The position numbers and the translations under genes are program-made. Below, piece after piece: positions 16,496 to 25,304 of a DNA stretch of 64,000 nt. The notes beneath the pieces were generated by a model. It had not been told where the DNA came from. It did no database searches and saw only the letters and a list, made by a program, of their open reading frames with translations. Origin of the DNA: Agromyces flavus (GTDB lineage Bacteria > Actinomycetota > Actinomycetes > Actinomycetales > Microbacteriaceae); the NCBI RefSeq assembly GCF_900104685.1, contig NZ_LT629755.1, forward strand, positions 620,001-684,000. The letters run 5' to 3'. Within the stretch, counting starts at the first letter, position 1. Each line of letters begins with the position of its first letter.

Positions 16496-16550
16496 GAGAA
16501 CTCCTCGAGCAGGGAATCGCAGGTCGGCCGCCCATTCTGCGCCCTCACCG

Positions 16551-16569
16551 GGTGCTTGCGGCAAGCCCC
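16551..16569 (-). promoter_or_regulatory. Rifamycin-associated element (RAE) upstream of helR
   Basis: The plus strand reads GGTGCTTGCGGCAAGCCCC, one base away from a perfect 19-bp inverted repeat of the form GGGGCTTGCGGCAAGCCCC. As I recall it, that is the element found ahead of rifamycin-inducible resistance genes in actinomycetes. On the minus strand it contains TTGCCG, which could serve as a -35, with CAGAAT 19 bp further on as a weak -10. Confidence 0.85.
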
Positions 16570-16599
16570 CGGTCCGCCGGTAGACTGGAAATGCAGACG

Positions 16600-16633
16600 G
16601 GAAGGCCCCGGTCCGATCGGACCGGGGCCTTCC
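16600..16633 (-). terminator. Hairpin terminator after the secreted metalloprotease gene
   Basis: A perfect self-complementary stretch (GGAAGGCCCCGGTCC, centre GATC, and its complement) lies 15 bp after the stop at 16648. It insulates the helR promoter from upstream transcription. Confidence 0.7.
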
Positions 16634-16647
16634 GTCGTGCGGGCGGG

Positions 16648-18792
16648 TCAGCCCTTCTTGCCGTTGCCGGTGTTCGTGTTGGTGACGGTCAGCGTGTATC
16701 CCGCATCGAGCGTGTCCAGGTCGCCCGTGGGCAGGTTGGACACGAGCACCGCGAAGTCGCGCTTCGAGCCGTTCGCGCATCGCGTGTCGAGGGCGAGCGT
16801 GATCTCGTCCTGCTCGAGGCGGTACACGTAGTTCCCGGCCTCGTCGACGATCTCGAAGTCGCTCTCCACGCCCGGCGTGAGGTCGCAGCTCGAGATGATC
16901 TGCACGGTCCAGTTGTTGTCCTGGAGGCCGGTCGTCTCGAACCACTCACCCTCGTCGGACGACAGCGTCGCGGCCGCACCGTCGACCATCACGTCGTCGA
17001 CGAACCATCCGGTGTCGAGGTACGCCGCGTCGGTCGAGTAGCGGAACTGCACGTCGGTCGTGCCCTCAGGCAGCTGCGCGGTGAGGTGGACGTACTCGGG
17101 CTCGTCGACGAAGTACTCGCCGCCCGAGGTGCCGGTCAGGCCGTTCCCCTCCTCGTTGTTCGCGTGGGGGTCGTCGTCGGTCGTGACCGTCGCGCCCGAG
17201 TCGTCGACGAGCGGCACGGTGACCCACTCGCCGTCGACGAGCGCCTCGACGAAGCCGTAGTCCCAGCCCTCCTCGATGAAGTACCAGGTCCAGAAGTCGA
17301 GCGTCTCGACGTCGCCGTCGGTCTCCACGTCGAGGACGTGGTCGGACTGGCTCTCGTACCCGGCGTACCAGTGCGTGTCGCCGCTGTGCGGGGCGACCTG
17401 CGTGGTCGGCTCGCCGGCGAACGACAGCTCGACCGTCGGTCCGGGGTTGCGGAACCGCTCGACCTGGATGCCGTAGGGGACTGCCACGCCGCTCTGCCCG
17501 TTCGTGCGGCGGTCCCACTTGGCGGCGGGCTGCGCGCCTCGGTTGTCGCCGCGGCCGCCCCAGAACTGGTCGTCGGCGATGTCCATCGTCCAGCTCGTGT
17601 CCTTCGGGTCGCCGAAGTTCACGGCCTTGATGTCGAAGACGTCGGAGTCTTCATCGTCGAGGTAGACCGCCACGGCCCAGTCGCGGTAGAGCTCCTCGAC
17701 CGAGCGAAGGTCGGCGCCCGTCTCGGCGTTGAATGCGTCGATCGCCGCCTGCACGCCCTCCATGCCGTTCAGCTCGTTCTCGAAGATGAGCTTGATCAGC
17801 AGGTCGCCGCCGGCGCCGTCGTACTCCTTGTCGGGGGTGTACGTCCCGTCGCCGTTGCCGCCGGCCTGCTCCCAGAGGTACTGGAAGAAGGTGTAGGCCG
17901 CGCCGTAGTTCTGCAAGCCGCCACCCCATCGGGTGAGCGAGGTGTCGGCGTAGAACACCTGATGGTAGGTCAGGTGCGATCCGCCGACGTCGTAGCCGTT
18001 GAGGAACACCGCGAAGTCGGCGAGACCCTCGTCGACCCAGCTGAGCTCGCCCGGGTCGCTGTAGTTGTGCAGCAGGTGCTCGAGCTCGTGCGCGATCACG
18101 CCTTCGTAGAGGGTGGGCGCATCGTTGGACGGGTCGTCGTCGTTCCACTCCGAGTCCGCGGGTCCGACCCGGTTCGCCCAGTCGAACGCGTCGATGACGA
18201 TCACGTTCATGCTCGAGGAGTCGATGAACTCCGGCGCGAAGTAGCCGGCCGTGTAGGTGGTCTCGGCGCAGTCGTAGTAGTTGGCGTCCTGCACGTTGTA
18301 GACGACCATGACGAGCGAGTCGCTCTCGGGGTGCTCAGGATCGGCCGCATCCATGGGGCCGAAGTGCTCCTCGTCGACCGCGACGATCTGGTTCGCGAGC
18401 TGGTCGCCCATGTAGTCGATCTGTTCCTGCGTGATGGTGAAGTCCGCGACATCGCGGTCTTCGCAGGGCACGAACTCATCGTCGGGGTTGTGGTCGAACG
18501 CCGGGTCGAGGCTGTCGACGCCCTCGGGCGCGCTGCCGTCGAGCGGCGTGTCCTCGGGCACGTAGATATAGACCGGCGTACCGTCCGGCGTCTCGCCGGC
18601 GTACACCCGGGTGAAGTCCTGCTCGTACGTGCCGCCGGCCTCGCTGTCGTTGATCGGCAGCGTGATCGTTTCTTCGCCGGGCAGGTCACCTCCGTGACTG
18701 GCCGCGGCCGGTGTGGCGGATGCAACGGCGATCGTGATCGCGGCGGCGCCCACGGCGACGGCGCCCATGACGCCGCGTGGTGTTCGGAGCAC
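16648..18792 (-). CDS. Secreted zinc metalloprotease (gluzincin, immune-inhibitor-A-like)
   Basis: A 714-residue exported protein. The signal peptide is at residues 1-31 (GAVAVGAAAITIAVASATPA, then AAA-SHG). The zinc site is VIAHELEHLLHNYSD, with the third ligand in SWVDEGLADFA about 20 residues later, the HExxH...E arrangement of gluzincins. VIVIDAFDWANRVGP precedes it. The C-terminal half holds beta-sandwich domains of the immune-inhibitor-A type (HWYAGYESQSDHVLD, FDFWTWYFIEEGWDYGF-like). No sortase motif is visible, so it should be released. GTG 18792 has AGGGG about 10 nt upstream. It probably digests extracellular protein for nutrition. Confidence 0.8.
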   Translation of the reverse strand: MLRTPRGVMGAVAVGAAAITIAVASATPAAASHGGDLPGEETITLPINDSEAGGTYEQDFTRVYAGETPDGTPVYIYVPEDTPLDGSAPEGVDSLDPAFDHNPDDEFVPCEDRDVADFTITQEQIDYMGDQLANQIVAVDEEHFGPMDAADPEHPESDSLVMVVYNVQDANYYDCAETTYTAGYFAPEFIDSSSMNVIVIDAFDWANRVGPADSEWNDDDPSNDAPTLYEGVIAHELEHLLHNYSDPGELSWVDEGLADFAVFLNGYDVGGSHLTYHQVFYADTSLTRWGGGLQNYGAAYTFFQYLWEQAGGNGDGTYTPDKEYDGAGGDLLIKLIFENELNGMEGVQAAIDAFNAETGADLRSVEELYRDWAVAVYLDDEDSDVFDIKAVNFGDPKDTSWTMDIADDQFWGGRGDNRGAQPAAKWDRRTNGQSGVAVPYGIQVERFRNPGPTVELSFAGEPTTQVAPHSGDTHWYAGYESQSDHVLDVETDGDVETLDFWTWYFIEEGWDYGFVEALVDGEWVTVPLVDDSGATVTTDDDPHANNEEGNGLTGTSGGEYFVDEPEYVHLTAQLPEGTTDVQFRYSTDAAYLDTGWFVDDVMVDGAAATLSSDEGEWFETTGLQDNNWTVQIISSCDLTPGVESDFEIVDEAGNYVYRLEQDEITLALDTRCANGSKRDFAVLVSNLPTGDLDTLDAGYTLTVTNTNTGNGKKG

Positions 18793-18986
18793 AGCGTGTT
18801 CCCCTCTGTCGAGGCCCCCGCCGCCCCGAGACGGTCCGTCCGTCGGCGTAGGGGCCGATCGAGCGTGCGGTCTCGTGTCGATCGCGCGCGTTGATCGGGC
18901 CAGTACACCATCCGACTATGAGCCGCGACAGGTCTTGCCAACGCCATCCGGATCGTGTTTGATATGCGCCCCGGGCGAACCGATGG

Positions 18987-20198
18987 TCACGCCAGCCCGG
19001 CGAGGGGACCGTCCCGTCCCGCGCGAGGGAGGTCCGGTTCGTCGACCTGGTTGCCCGAGCGTTGCGAGACCGCATCGAGTTCGCCAGTCAGGGCGACGGC
19101 ACTCGCCCGAAGCGACGCGGTCAGGCGTGAGCCGAGGAGCTTCATGACGAGACGCTCCCGGATGGTCCGGGGCGATCCGATGCGATGGCGGATGAGCGTC
19201 CCACCATCCGGCGTCGGCTCGAACTCGGTGGTGGACAGCACCGTGACCGATCCGAGCGGGGTGGTGAACGTGGTCCGATGCGTCACGTCGTCGTACGGCC
19301 GCCAGTCGAGCACCTCCTCGACGATGGTCTCGTCACCGTGGAGGCAGTGATTCGTCGTCCCGACGCCACGTCGATTTCCCACCGCCAGCACCTCGAGCCC
19401 GGTGAGTCCCTCTTCCCACTCCAGTCGACGACCCGGCGCCGTGAGGAACTCCCACGCCACCTGCGGGGGCGCCGAGGTCCTGGTCTCGAGCCCGATCAGC
19501 ACATCCGAGGCGTCGACGACCACGTGCGACCTCGACTCCTCCTCGCGCCACCGACGCTCCAGGTCGAGGACCCAGATCGGAACCGTCCCGATCCGGTCGT
19601 ACGTCTCGTTCGCGGACTTCAGCCCGAGCGCGGCCAGGTCGACATCCATCGCATCGGCGCACGCGCCGCTGAACAACGCGTACGCGTCGATTCCCGTCGC
19701 GGCGATCACGTGGTTCTTGAGCAGGCGGTGGACGAGGATCACGTCGGAACCGAGGACCTCGTCCTGCCCGGCCACGCGCTGCTCGAGGATCGCGCCGTGG
19801 TGGACCACGAACTTGAGGTCGAGATCCGGGATCCGGGCGCACGCGTTGCAGGGGCACGACGTCGCCTGGCGGACGTCGCGCCGCCGCCGTCTGAACCGGA
19901 AGTAGCACCGTTCGACGGTGTCGAGGAGCAGCGAGCCGTCGATGCGCTCGCCGGATGCGATCACGAAGGCGGCGTCACCCTCGAGCTTGACGAGCCGGAA
20001 CGCGGGACGCAGACCGTCGACGATGGTTCCGATGAGGTCCGCCAGGATGTCGCGTGCGTGATCGGGTTCGACGCCGGTCAGGTAGCCCGTGTAGCCGGAG
20101 AGGTCGGCGATGAGCAGACATGCCGGCTCGCTCGACCCGACGTCGGCGGCCCGACGTCCGTGCCGCGATCGCGGATCAGGCGTGGTCCGATGATCCAT
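18987..20198 (-). CDS. DUF2652 cyclase-like domain fused to SRPBCC domain
   Basis: A 403-residue two-domain protein. Residues about 25-215 match DUF2652, whose start CLLIADLSGYTGYL resembles class III nucleotidyl cyclases (metal-binding Asp and dimer contacts). KLEGDAAFVIA follows as the second metal-site segment. CPCNACARIPDLDLKF is a Cys cluster that may bind metal. Residues about 230-370 form a START/SRPBCC lipid or polyketide-binding domain (SAPPQVAWEFLTAPGRRLEW). The start is preceded by GAGGAGG. Whether it makes a cyclic nucleotide or only signals ligand binding is open. Confidence 0.7.
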   Translation of the reverse strand: MDHRTTPDPRSRHGRRAADVGSSEPACLLIADLSGYTGYLTGVEPDHARDILADLIGTIVDGLRPAFRLVKLEGDAAFVIASGERIDGSLLLDTVERCYFRFRRRRRDVRQATSCPCNACARIPDLDLKFVVHHGAILEQRVAGQDEVLGSDVILVHRLLKNHVIAATGIDAYALFSGACADAMDVDLAALGLKSANETYDRIGTVPIWVLDLERRWREEESRSHVVVDASDVLIGLETRTSAPPQVAWEFLTAPGRRLEWEEGLTGLEVLAVGNRRGVGTTNHCLHGDETIVEEVLDWRPYDDVTHRTTFTTPLGSVTVLSTTEFEPTPDGGTLIRHRIGSPRTIRERLVMKLLGSRLTASLRASAVALTGELDAVSQRSGNQVDEPDLPRAGRDGPLAGLA

Positions 20199-20291
20199 AC
20201 GCCTCCTCGACCTCGATGAGGTCTCCGGGCTCCTTCGAACTTACTCCGAACGCATGGTCGGCGCACCAGTGGTCAGCCCTCGCGCCCGCCG

Positions 20292-20297
20292 TAGGCT
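20292..20297 (+). promoter_or_regulatory. -10 box of leaderless nitrilase-family gene
   Basis: TAGGCT ends 7 nt before the ATG at 20305, so the mRNA probably starts with AUG. Confidence 0.55.
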
Positions 20298-20304
20298 GAG
20301 GGCC

Positions 20305-21141
20305 ATGCAGACGGATGGCACGGAGTTCGCGGTCGCTGCGGCGCAGTTCGCACCCGGTGACGACGCCGCTGCGAACCTGGCCTCGATCGAGCGCCTGGCC
20401 GAACGCGCGGCCGCGCGCGGGGCTCGCCTGGTCGTCTTCCCCGAGTACTCGAGCTGGTTCACGCCCACGCCGGGGACGGACTGGCTGGATGCCGCGCAGC
20501 CGGTCGACGGACCGTTCACCCGCGAACTGCGCGCGATCGCCGACCGGCTCGGGCTGCACGTCGTCGCCGGGATGATCGAGCAGCTCGACGGACAGCGGCG
20601 GGTGGCCAACACGGTCGTGGCGATCGCGCCCGGCGACGGGATCGTCGCGCGATACCGCAAGCTGCACCTCTACGACGCGTTCGGCCAGCGCGAGTCCGAG
20701 TGGGTCGCCCCGGGCGACATCGCCGATCCCGAGACCTTCGCGGTCGGCGACATCCGCTTCGGCCTCCAGACCTGCTATGACGTGCGGTTCCCGGAGGTCT
20801 CGCGTCGTATCGTCGACGCCGGCGCCGACGTGATCTGCATGCCCGCCGAGTGGGTGCGCGGGCCGCTGAAGGAGGCGCACTGGCGCACGCTCACGACCGC
20901 GCGGGCGCTCGAGAACACCGCCTTCGTCGTCGCGGCCGACCACGCGCCGCCGGTCGGCGCGGGCAACAGCATGATCGTCGATCCCATGGGCGTCGAGGTC
21001 GCGACGATCGGCGAGCAGGAGGACGTCGCGGTCGCATGGATCTCCACCGAACGGATCGCTGCGGTGCGGCGGCTGAACCCGGCGCTCGCGCTGCGGCGCT
21101 TCGCCGTCACCGAGCGGCCGGCGCCCCTTCGCGAGGAGTGA
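20305..21141 (+). CDS. Carbon-nitrogen hydrolase (nitrilase/omega-amidase superfamily)
   Basis: A 278-residue amidohydrolase. The Glu-Lys-Cys triad is visible: LVVFPEYSSW (Glu), VARYRKLHLYDAFG (Lys) and FGLQTCYDVRFPEVSR (Cys). These contexts match the Nit1/Nit2 and deaminated-glutathione amidase branch, so small omega-amides are the likely substrates. It ends 35 bp inside the 3' end of the convergent aminotransferase gene. The pairing of an omega-amidase-like enzyme with a class I aminotransferase recalls the glutamine transaminase plus omega-amidase route, which is inference. Confidence 0.85.
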   Translation: MQTDGTEFAVAAAQFAPGDDAAANLASIERLAERAAARGARLVVFPEYSSWFTPTPGTDWLDAAQPVDGPFTRELRAIADRLGLHVVAGMIEQLDGQRRVANTVVAIAPGDGIVARYRKLHLYDAFGQRESEWVAPGDIADPETFAVGDIRFGLQTCYDVRFPEVSRRIVDAGADVICMPAEWVRGPLKEAHWRTLTTARALENTAFVVAADHAPPVGAGNSMIVDPMGVEVATIGEQEDVAVAWISTERIAAVRRLNPALALRRFAVTERPAPLREE

Positions 21142-22348
21142 GCGCGGCGAGTCGCGCCGACGCCTCCTCGAGCACCTCGCGGCGCTTGCAGAATGCGAAC
21201 CGGACGAGGCTTCGCACCGAGTCGCGTCGGTCGGGGTGCACGAACGCGGTCACGGGTACGCCCACCACTCCCGCGCGGTGCGGCAGATCGCGGCAGAACT
21301 CCGGCCCGTCGGGCTCGCCGAGGGCCGCGGCATCCGCCACCACGAAGTAGCCGGACGACGGGACCGATGTCGCGAAGCCGGCCGCCTCGAGACCCGCGAG
21401 GAGCACATCGCGCTTCGCGGCGAGCGAGGCGGATGCCTCGGCGAAGAAGCGATCGGGGAGGTCGAGCCCCGCGGCGATCGCCGGCTGGAACGGCGCGCCG
21501 TTGACGAACGTGAGGTACTGCTTCACCGCGAGCACGGCCGTCACGAGGGCGGCGGGACCCGTGACCCAGCCGATCTTCCACCCCGTCGTGTTGAACGTCT
21601 TGCCGCCCGAAGAGATCGACAGCGTGCGCTCCCATCCGCCCGGCAGCGTGGCGACGGGCACGTGCTCGCCGTCGAACACGAGGTGCTCGTACACCTCGTC
21701 GGTGACGATGAGGGCGTCGTGCTCGTGGGCGAGCTCGACGACCAGCTCGAGCGTGGCGCGGTCGAGCACGGCGCCGGTGGGATTGTGCGGCGAGTTGACG
21801 AGGATGATCCGGGTGCGATCGGTCACGGCGGCGCGCAGTTCGTCGTGGTCGGGCCGCCAGTCGGGGAACCGCAATGGAACGGTGCGATGGATGCCGCCGG
21901 CACGCGCGATGAGGGCGCCGTACGCGTCGTACGACGGCTCGAACGTGAGCACCTCGTCGCCGTCATCGACGAACGCGAGGAGCGTCGCCGCGAGCGCCTC
22001 GGTGGCGCCGGCCGTCACGAGCACCTCGCGCATCGGATCCACCGAGAGGCCGTACCAGTGGTGCTGGTGGCGGGAGATCGCCTCGCGCAGCGCGGGCATG
22101 CCCGGACCGGGCGGGTACTGGTTGACGCCGTGCGCGATCGCCTCGCGCGCGGCCTCCAGCACCTCGCGCGGGCCGTCCTCGTCGGGGAAGCCCTGGCCCA
22201 GGTTGATCGCGCCGGTCGACACGGCCAGTGCGCTCATCTCGGCGAAGACGGTCGCGGCGACGGTGCCGTCGGCGGCGAGCAGGCCGGCGCCCTCCGCGGT
22301 GCGCTGCCACGGGGCGAGACGAGGGGAGCGGGCGGGTTCCACGCTCAC
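21107..22348 (-). CDS. Class I/II PLP-dependent aminotransferase
   Basis: A 413-residue fold-type I aminotransferase. GAINLGQGFPDEDGP and VNQYPPGPGMPALREAI are typical of the kynurenine/methionine aminotransferase (YbdL, KAT) branch. ILVNSPHNPTGAV carries the cofactor-contact Asn, VTDEVYEHLVFDG the Asp that binds the pyridine nitrogen, and SSGGKTFNTTGWKIGW the Schiff-base Lys. GTG 22348 was chosen; a second GTG lies two codons later. Its substrate range probably includes glutamine or methionine with a keto acid. It runs divergently from htrA and its tail overlaps the nitrilase-family gene. Confidence 0.85.
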   Translation of the reverse strand: MSVEPARSPRLAPWQRTAEGAGLLAADGTVAATVFAEMSALAVSTGAINLGQGFPDEDGPREVLEAAREAIAHGVNQYPPGPGMPALREAISRHQHHWYGLSVDPMREVLVTAGATEALAATLLAFVDDGDEVLTFEPSYDAYGALIARAGGIHRTVPLRFPDWRPDHDELRAAVTDRTRIILVNSPHNPTGAVLDRATLELVVELAHEHDALIVTDEVYEHLVFDGEHVPVATLPGGWERTLSISSGGKTFNTTGWKIGWVTGPAALVTAVLAVKQYLTFVNGAPFQPAIAAGLDLPDRFFAEASASLAAKRDVLLAGLEAAGFATSVPSSGYFVVADAAALGEPDGPEFCRDLPHRAGVVGVPVTAFVHPDRRDSVRSLVRFAFCKRREVLEEASARLAALTPREGAPAAR

Positions 22349-22486
22349 ACCGTACGTCACGGTGGGTTCGTTACGCTTGCGTGGGCGCCCGGTCGGTTCC
22401 CGGCACCGGCATAGGTCCGTCATAGAAACCGCCGACGCGCCGCACAGCTTGCAGGGCGATGCTGGCTTCGCTGGAAGGGAGCGACC

Positions 22487-24085
22487 ATGACCGACACCAC
22501 CACCGGCGGGCACGACCAGGAGTCCGAAGCCCGCCCTGAGACCACCATCCCCGAGCCCGCGGAGACGCGCACCGAAGCGCCGCAGCCCGCCGCTTCGGAG
22601 CCCGCCGCGGCCGAGAGCGCGCCGCGTGCGACCGGCACCGTCTACACGCCGGGCCAGGCGCCGCAGCCGTACGTGGCACCGGAGTACCGCCACGAGCCCG
22701 CAGCCGCCCCGGCCCCGGGTCAGGCGGCTCAGACCGCGCCGACCGCTCCGGTCCCCGGCGCCACCTCGCCTGCGGAGTCCGCCGCGCCGGCCGCGTCGGG
22801 CGGCTCGGGCATCGTCCCGCCGGCGTTCGGCGGTCCCGCCGCGCCATCCGCCGCCCCCGCACCGGCAAAGCCGCGTCGCGTCGGCCTCGGCGTCGCTGCG
22901 GCGATCGTCGCGGCGGCCCTCATCGGCGGCGCCTCGGGCGCCGGCGTCACGGCCCTGGTCGTCGGCGGCGACGACGCGACCACCACGCAGACCTCGTCGG
23001 GCGCCGAGCGCATCGTCGTGAACGACACCGACTCGGTGAACCAGGTCAGCGCGGTCGCCGCGTCGGCGAGCCCGAGCGTCGTGACCATCGAGGTCGCGGG
23101 CGCCCAGGGCGAGGGCCAGGGCACCGGCTCGGGCATCATCCTGTCCGACGACGGCTACGTGCTCACGAACACGCACGTGGTCACGCTCGACGGCGCGACG
23201 GGCACGCCCACGATCCAGGTGAAGACCGACGACGGCCGGCTCTACCAGGCCGAGCTGATCGGCACCGACCCGCTCAGCGACCTCGCCGTGATCAAGCTCG
23301 TCGACGCGTCGGGCCTCACGCCCATCGAGTTCGCCGACTCCGACGAGCTCAACGTGGGCGACACGGCGATCGCCATCGGCGCACCGCTCGGCCTGTCGGG
23401 CACCGTCACCGACGGCATCATCAGCGCGCTGAACCGCAGCATCGACGTCGAGTCGTCGGCCGCGCCCACGACCCCCGACGACGGCCAGGACGGCGGCGAC
23501 GAGTCGCAGCAGAGCCCGTTCGACTTCTGGAACTTCGACGGACAGGAGGGCGGTGGCCAGCAGCAGCAGTCCCAGAGCGGCGGCCTCATCTCCATCCCGG
23601 TCATCCAGACGGATGCCGCGATCAACCCGGGCAACTCCGGTGGTGCGCTGCTCGACTCCGACGGCAAGCTCATCGGGGTGAACGTCGCGATCCTCTCGAC
23701 CGGCGACTCGGGCCAGGCCGGCAACATCGGCGTCGGCTTCGCGGTGCCCGCGAACCTCGCGGAGCGCGTGGCCAACGAGATCATCGAGAACGGTGCGGCG
23801 ACGCACGGCCTCCTCGGCGCGACCGTCACGTCGGCGCAGGCCAGTGGCGAGAGCGACACGGTCGGCGCGCTGATCTCCGAGGTGTCGGCCGGTGGCGCGG
23901 CCGAGGCGGCGGGACTGCAGTCCGGCGACGTCGTGACGGCGCTGAACGGCGTGCCGATCAGCGACCAGACCGACCTGACGGCGCAGGTGCGTGCGCTGGC
24001 CGGTGGGGCCGACGCAGAGGTCACGTTCACGCGCGACGGCGACTCGCAGACGGTCACCGTCACGCTCGGCACCTTCGAGGGCTGA
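22487..24085 (+). CDS. Membrane-anchored HtrA/DegP-type serine protease
   Basis: A 532-residue protein. Residues 1-130 are a Pro/Ala-rich cytoplasmic tail. A single membrane helix follows (about 131-156, VGLGVAAAIVAAALIGGASG), then a trypsin-like domain. The triad is YVLTNTHVV (His), DPLSDLAVIKL (Asp) and NPGNSGGALLD (Ser). A Gln/Gly-rich loop of about 45 residues interrupts the protease domain before the Ser. A PDZ domain (GLLGATVTSAQ to VTVTLGTFEG) ends the protein. It should handle misfolded envelope proteins. GGAAGGGA precedes the ATG. Confidence 0.9.
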   Translation: MTDTTTGGHDQESEARPETTIPEPAETRTEAPQPAASEPAAAESAPRATGTVYTPGQAPQPYVAPEYRHEPAAAPAPGQAAQTAPTAPVPGATSPAESAAPAASGGSGIVPPAFGGPAAPSAAPAPAKPRRVGLGVAAAIVAAALIGGASGAGVTALVVGGDDATTTQTSSGAERIVVNDTDSVNQVSAVAASASPSVVTIEVAGAQGEGQGTGSGIILSDDGYVLTNTHVVTLDGATGTPTIQVKTDDGRLYQAELIGTDPLSDLAVIKLVDASGLTPIEFADSDELNVGDTAIAIGAPLGLSGTVTDGIISALNRSIDVESSAAPTTPDDGQDGGDESQQSPFDFWNFDGQEGGGQQQQSQSGGLISIPVIQTDAAINPGNSGGALLDSDGKLIGVNVAILSTGDSGQAGNIGVGFAVPANLAERVANEIIENGAATHGLLGATVTSAQASGESDTVGALISEVSAGGAAEAAGLQSGDVVTALNGVPISDQTDLTAQVRALAGGADAEVTFTRDGDSQTVTVTLGTFEG

Positions 24086-24110
24086 GCCCCGGGTCGCCTC
24101 CGCTTCCACC

Positions 24111-24146
24111 GGACGGGACCGGGCCCTGCGGGGTCCGGTCCCGTCC
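24111..24146 (+). terminator. Hairpin terminator after the HtrA gene
   Basis: GGACGGGACCGG pairs with CCGGTCCCGTCC around a GC-rich loop, followed by GTCTG. It lies 25 bp after the htrA-type stop. Confidence 0.65.
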
Positions 24147-24246
24147 GTCTGCCCGGCCGCGACGCCCGTTCCCTGCGGCGGGGTGGACGGCGGCGCGGGG
24201 GAGCCCGGCTGCTAGGCTCGATCGACCCCGTGCACGAGTGAGGACC

Positions 24247-25302
24247 ATGCCCGAGCAGCACCATCCGGCGGACCTGTCGCCGCCGATCGGCGTCTCCTAT
24301 GTCATGCCCGTGCTGAACGATGCGTCGCACGTGCGTGCGGCGGTCGCGTCCATCCTCGAGCAGCACTACGACGGTCCCGTCGAGGTGCTCATCGCACTCG
24401 GACCCTCGATCGACGGGACGGCGGAACTCGTGGCCGACCTGGCGGCGCGCGACGCCCGCGTCCGCGTGCTCGACAACGAGGTCGGATCGACGCCCGCGGG
24501 CCTGAACCTCGGCATCCGCGCGGCCACGCATCCGGTCGTCGTCCGCGTCGATTCGCACTCGATGCTCCCGCCCGACTACACCCGGATCGCGGTCGAGGCC
24601 CTCGTCCGCACCGGTGCCGACAACGTGGGCGGCATCATGGACGCGCGCGGCGAGACGCCGTTCGAGCGGGCGGTCGCGCTGGCCTACACGACGCCGGTCG
24701 GCCTCGGCGGCTCGGCCTTCCACGTCGGCGGCGACGAGGGTCCGGCCGACACGGTGTACCTCGGCGTGTTCCGGCGCAGCGCGCTCGAGCGCGTGGGTCT
24801 GTTCGACGAGCGCATCAAGCGCGGCCAGGACTGGGAGCTCAACCGCCGCCTGCGCGACACCGGCGGCCTCGTGTGGTTCACGCCGAGGCTCGCGGTGACC
24901 TACCGTCCACGCTCGAGCGTCGAGCGGCTCGCACGCCAGATGTTCTCCACGGGCCTGTGGCGCGGCGAGCTCGCGCGGCGCTTCCCCGCCGACAACGGCA
25001 TCCGGTACTTCATCCCCCCGGCCATGGTCGTGGGCGTCGTGCTCGGCCTCCTGCTCGGCATCGGCGGGCTCGTGCAGCTCGCGGTCGGCGCGCTGCCGTG
25101 GATGCTCGCGGGATTCATCGTCCCGCTCGTGTACCTGCTCTTCGTCGTCCTCGCCACGCTCGTGTACGCTCGCGGGCGTGGTGCGGCCACGGCGGCGTGG
25201 TTCCTCGTGGTGCTGCCCTGCATCCACGTGGCATGGGGCACGGGCTTCGTGCTCGGCTACCTCTCGCTCACGAGCAACATCGCGAGCCACACGGGAAGGT
25301 GA
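24247..25302 (+). CDS. GT2 glycosyltransferase with C-terminal membrane helices (ExoA-like)
   Basis: A 351-residue protein. The GT-A fold starts with VSYVMPVLNDASHVRAAV. VVVRVDSHSMLPPDY holds the metal-binding Asp region, and KRGQDWELNRRLRDTGG is the acceptor-side ED-like motif. After residue ~255 there are three to four membrane helices (MVVGVVLGLLLGIGGLVQLA onward), as in succinoglycan ExoA-type enzymes. ATG 24247 follows GTGAGG; a GTG at 24238 is the alternative. It is the first gene of the glycopolymer operon, and its stop is 2 bp before the next start. Confidence 0.85.
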   Translation: MPEQHHPADLSPPIGVSYVMPVLNDASHVRAAVASILEQHYDGPVEVLIALGPSIDGTAELVADLAARDARVRVLDNEVGSTPAGLNLGIRAATHPVVVRVDSHSMLPPDYTRIAVEALVRTGADNVGGIMDARGETPFERAVALAYTTPVGLGGSAFHVGGDEGPADTVYLGVFRRSALERVGLFDERIKRGQDWELNRRLRDTGGLVWFTPRLAVTYRPRSSVERLARQMFSTGLWRGELARRFPADNGIRYFIPPAMVVGVVLGLLLGIGGLVQLAVGALPWMLAGFIVPLVYLLFVVLATLVYARGRGAATAAWFLVVLPCIHVAWGTGFVLGYLSLTSNIASHTGR

Positions 25303-25304
25303 GC

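Noticed and set aside
22349..22486. An extracytoplasmic-stress (GGAAC/CGT) promoter for htrA or the aminotransferase
   Set aside because: GGAAC and CGTAA are present on the minus strand, but the 20-bp spacer is too long and the direction points away from htrA.
22349..24109. A long N-terminal extension of the aminotransferase frame across htrA
   Set aside because: The homologous start is GTG 22348, and the upstream part is the antisense shadow of the HtrA gene.
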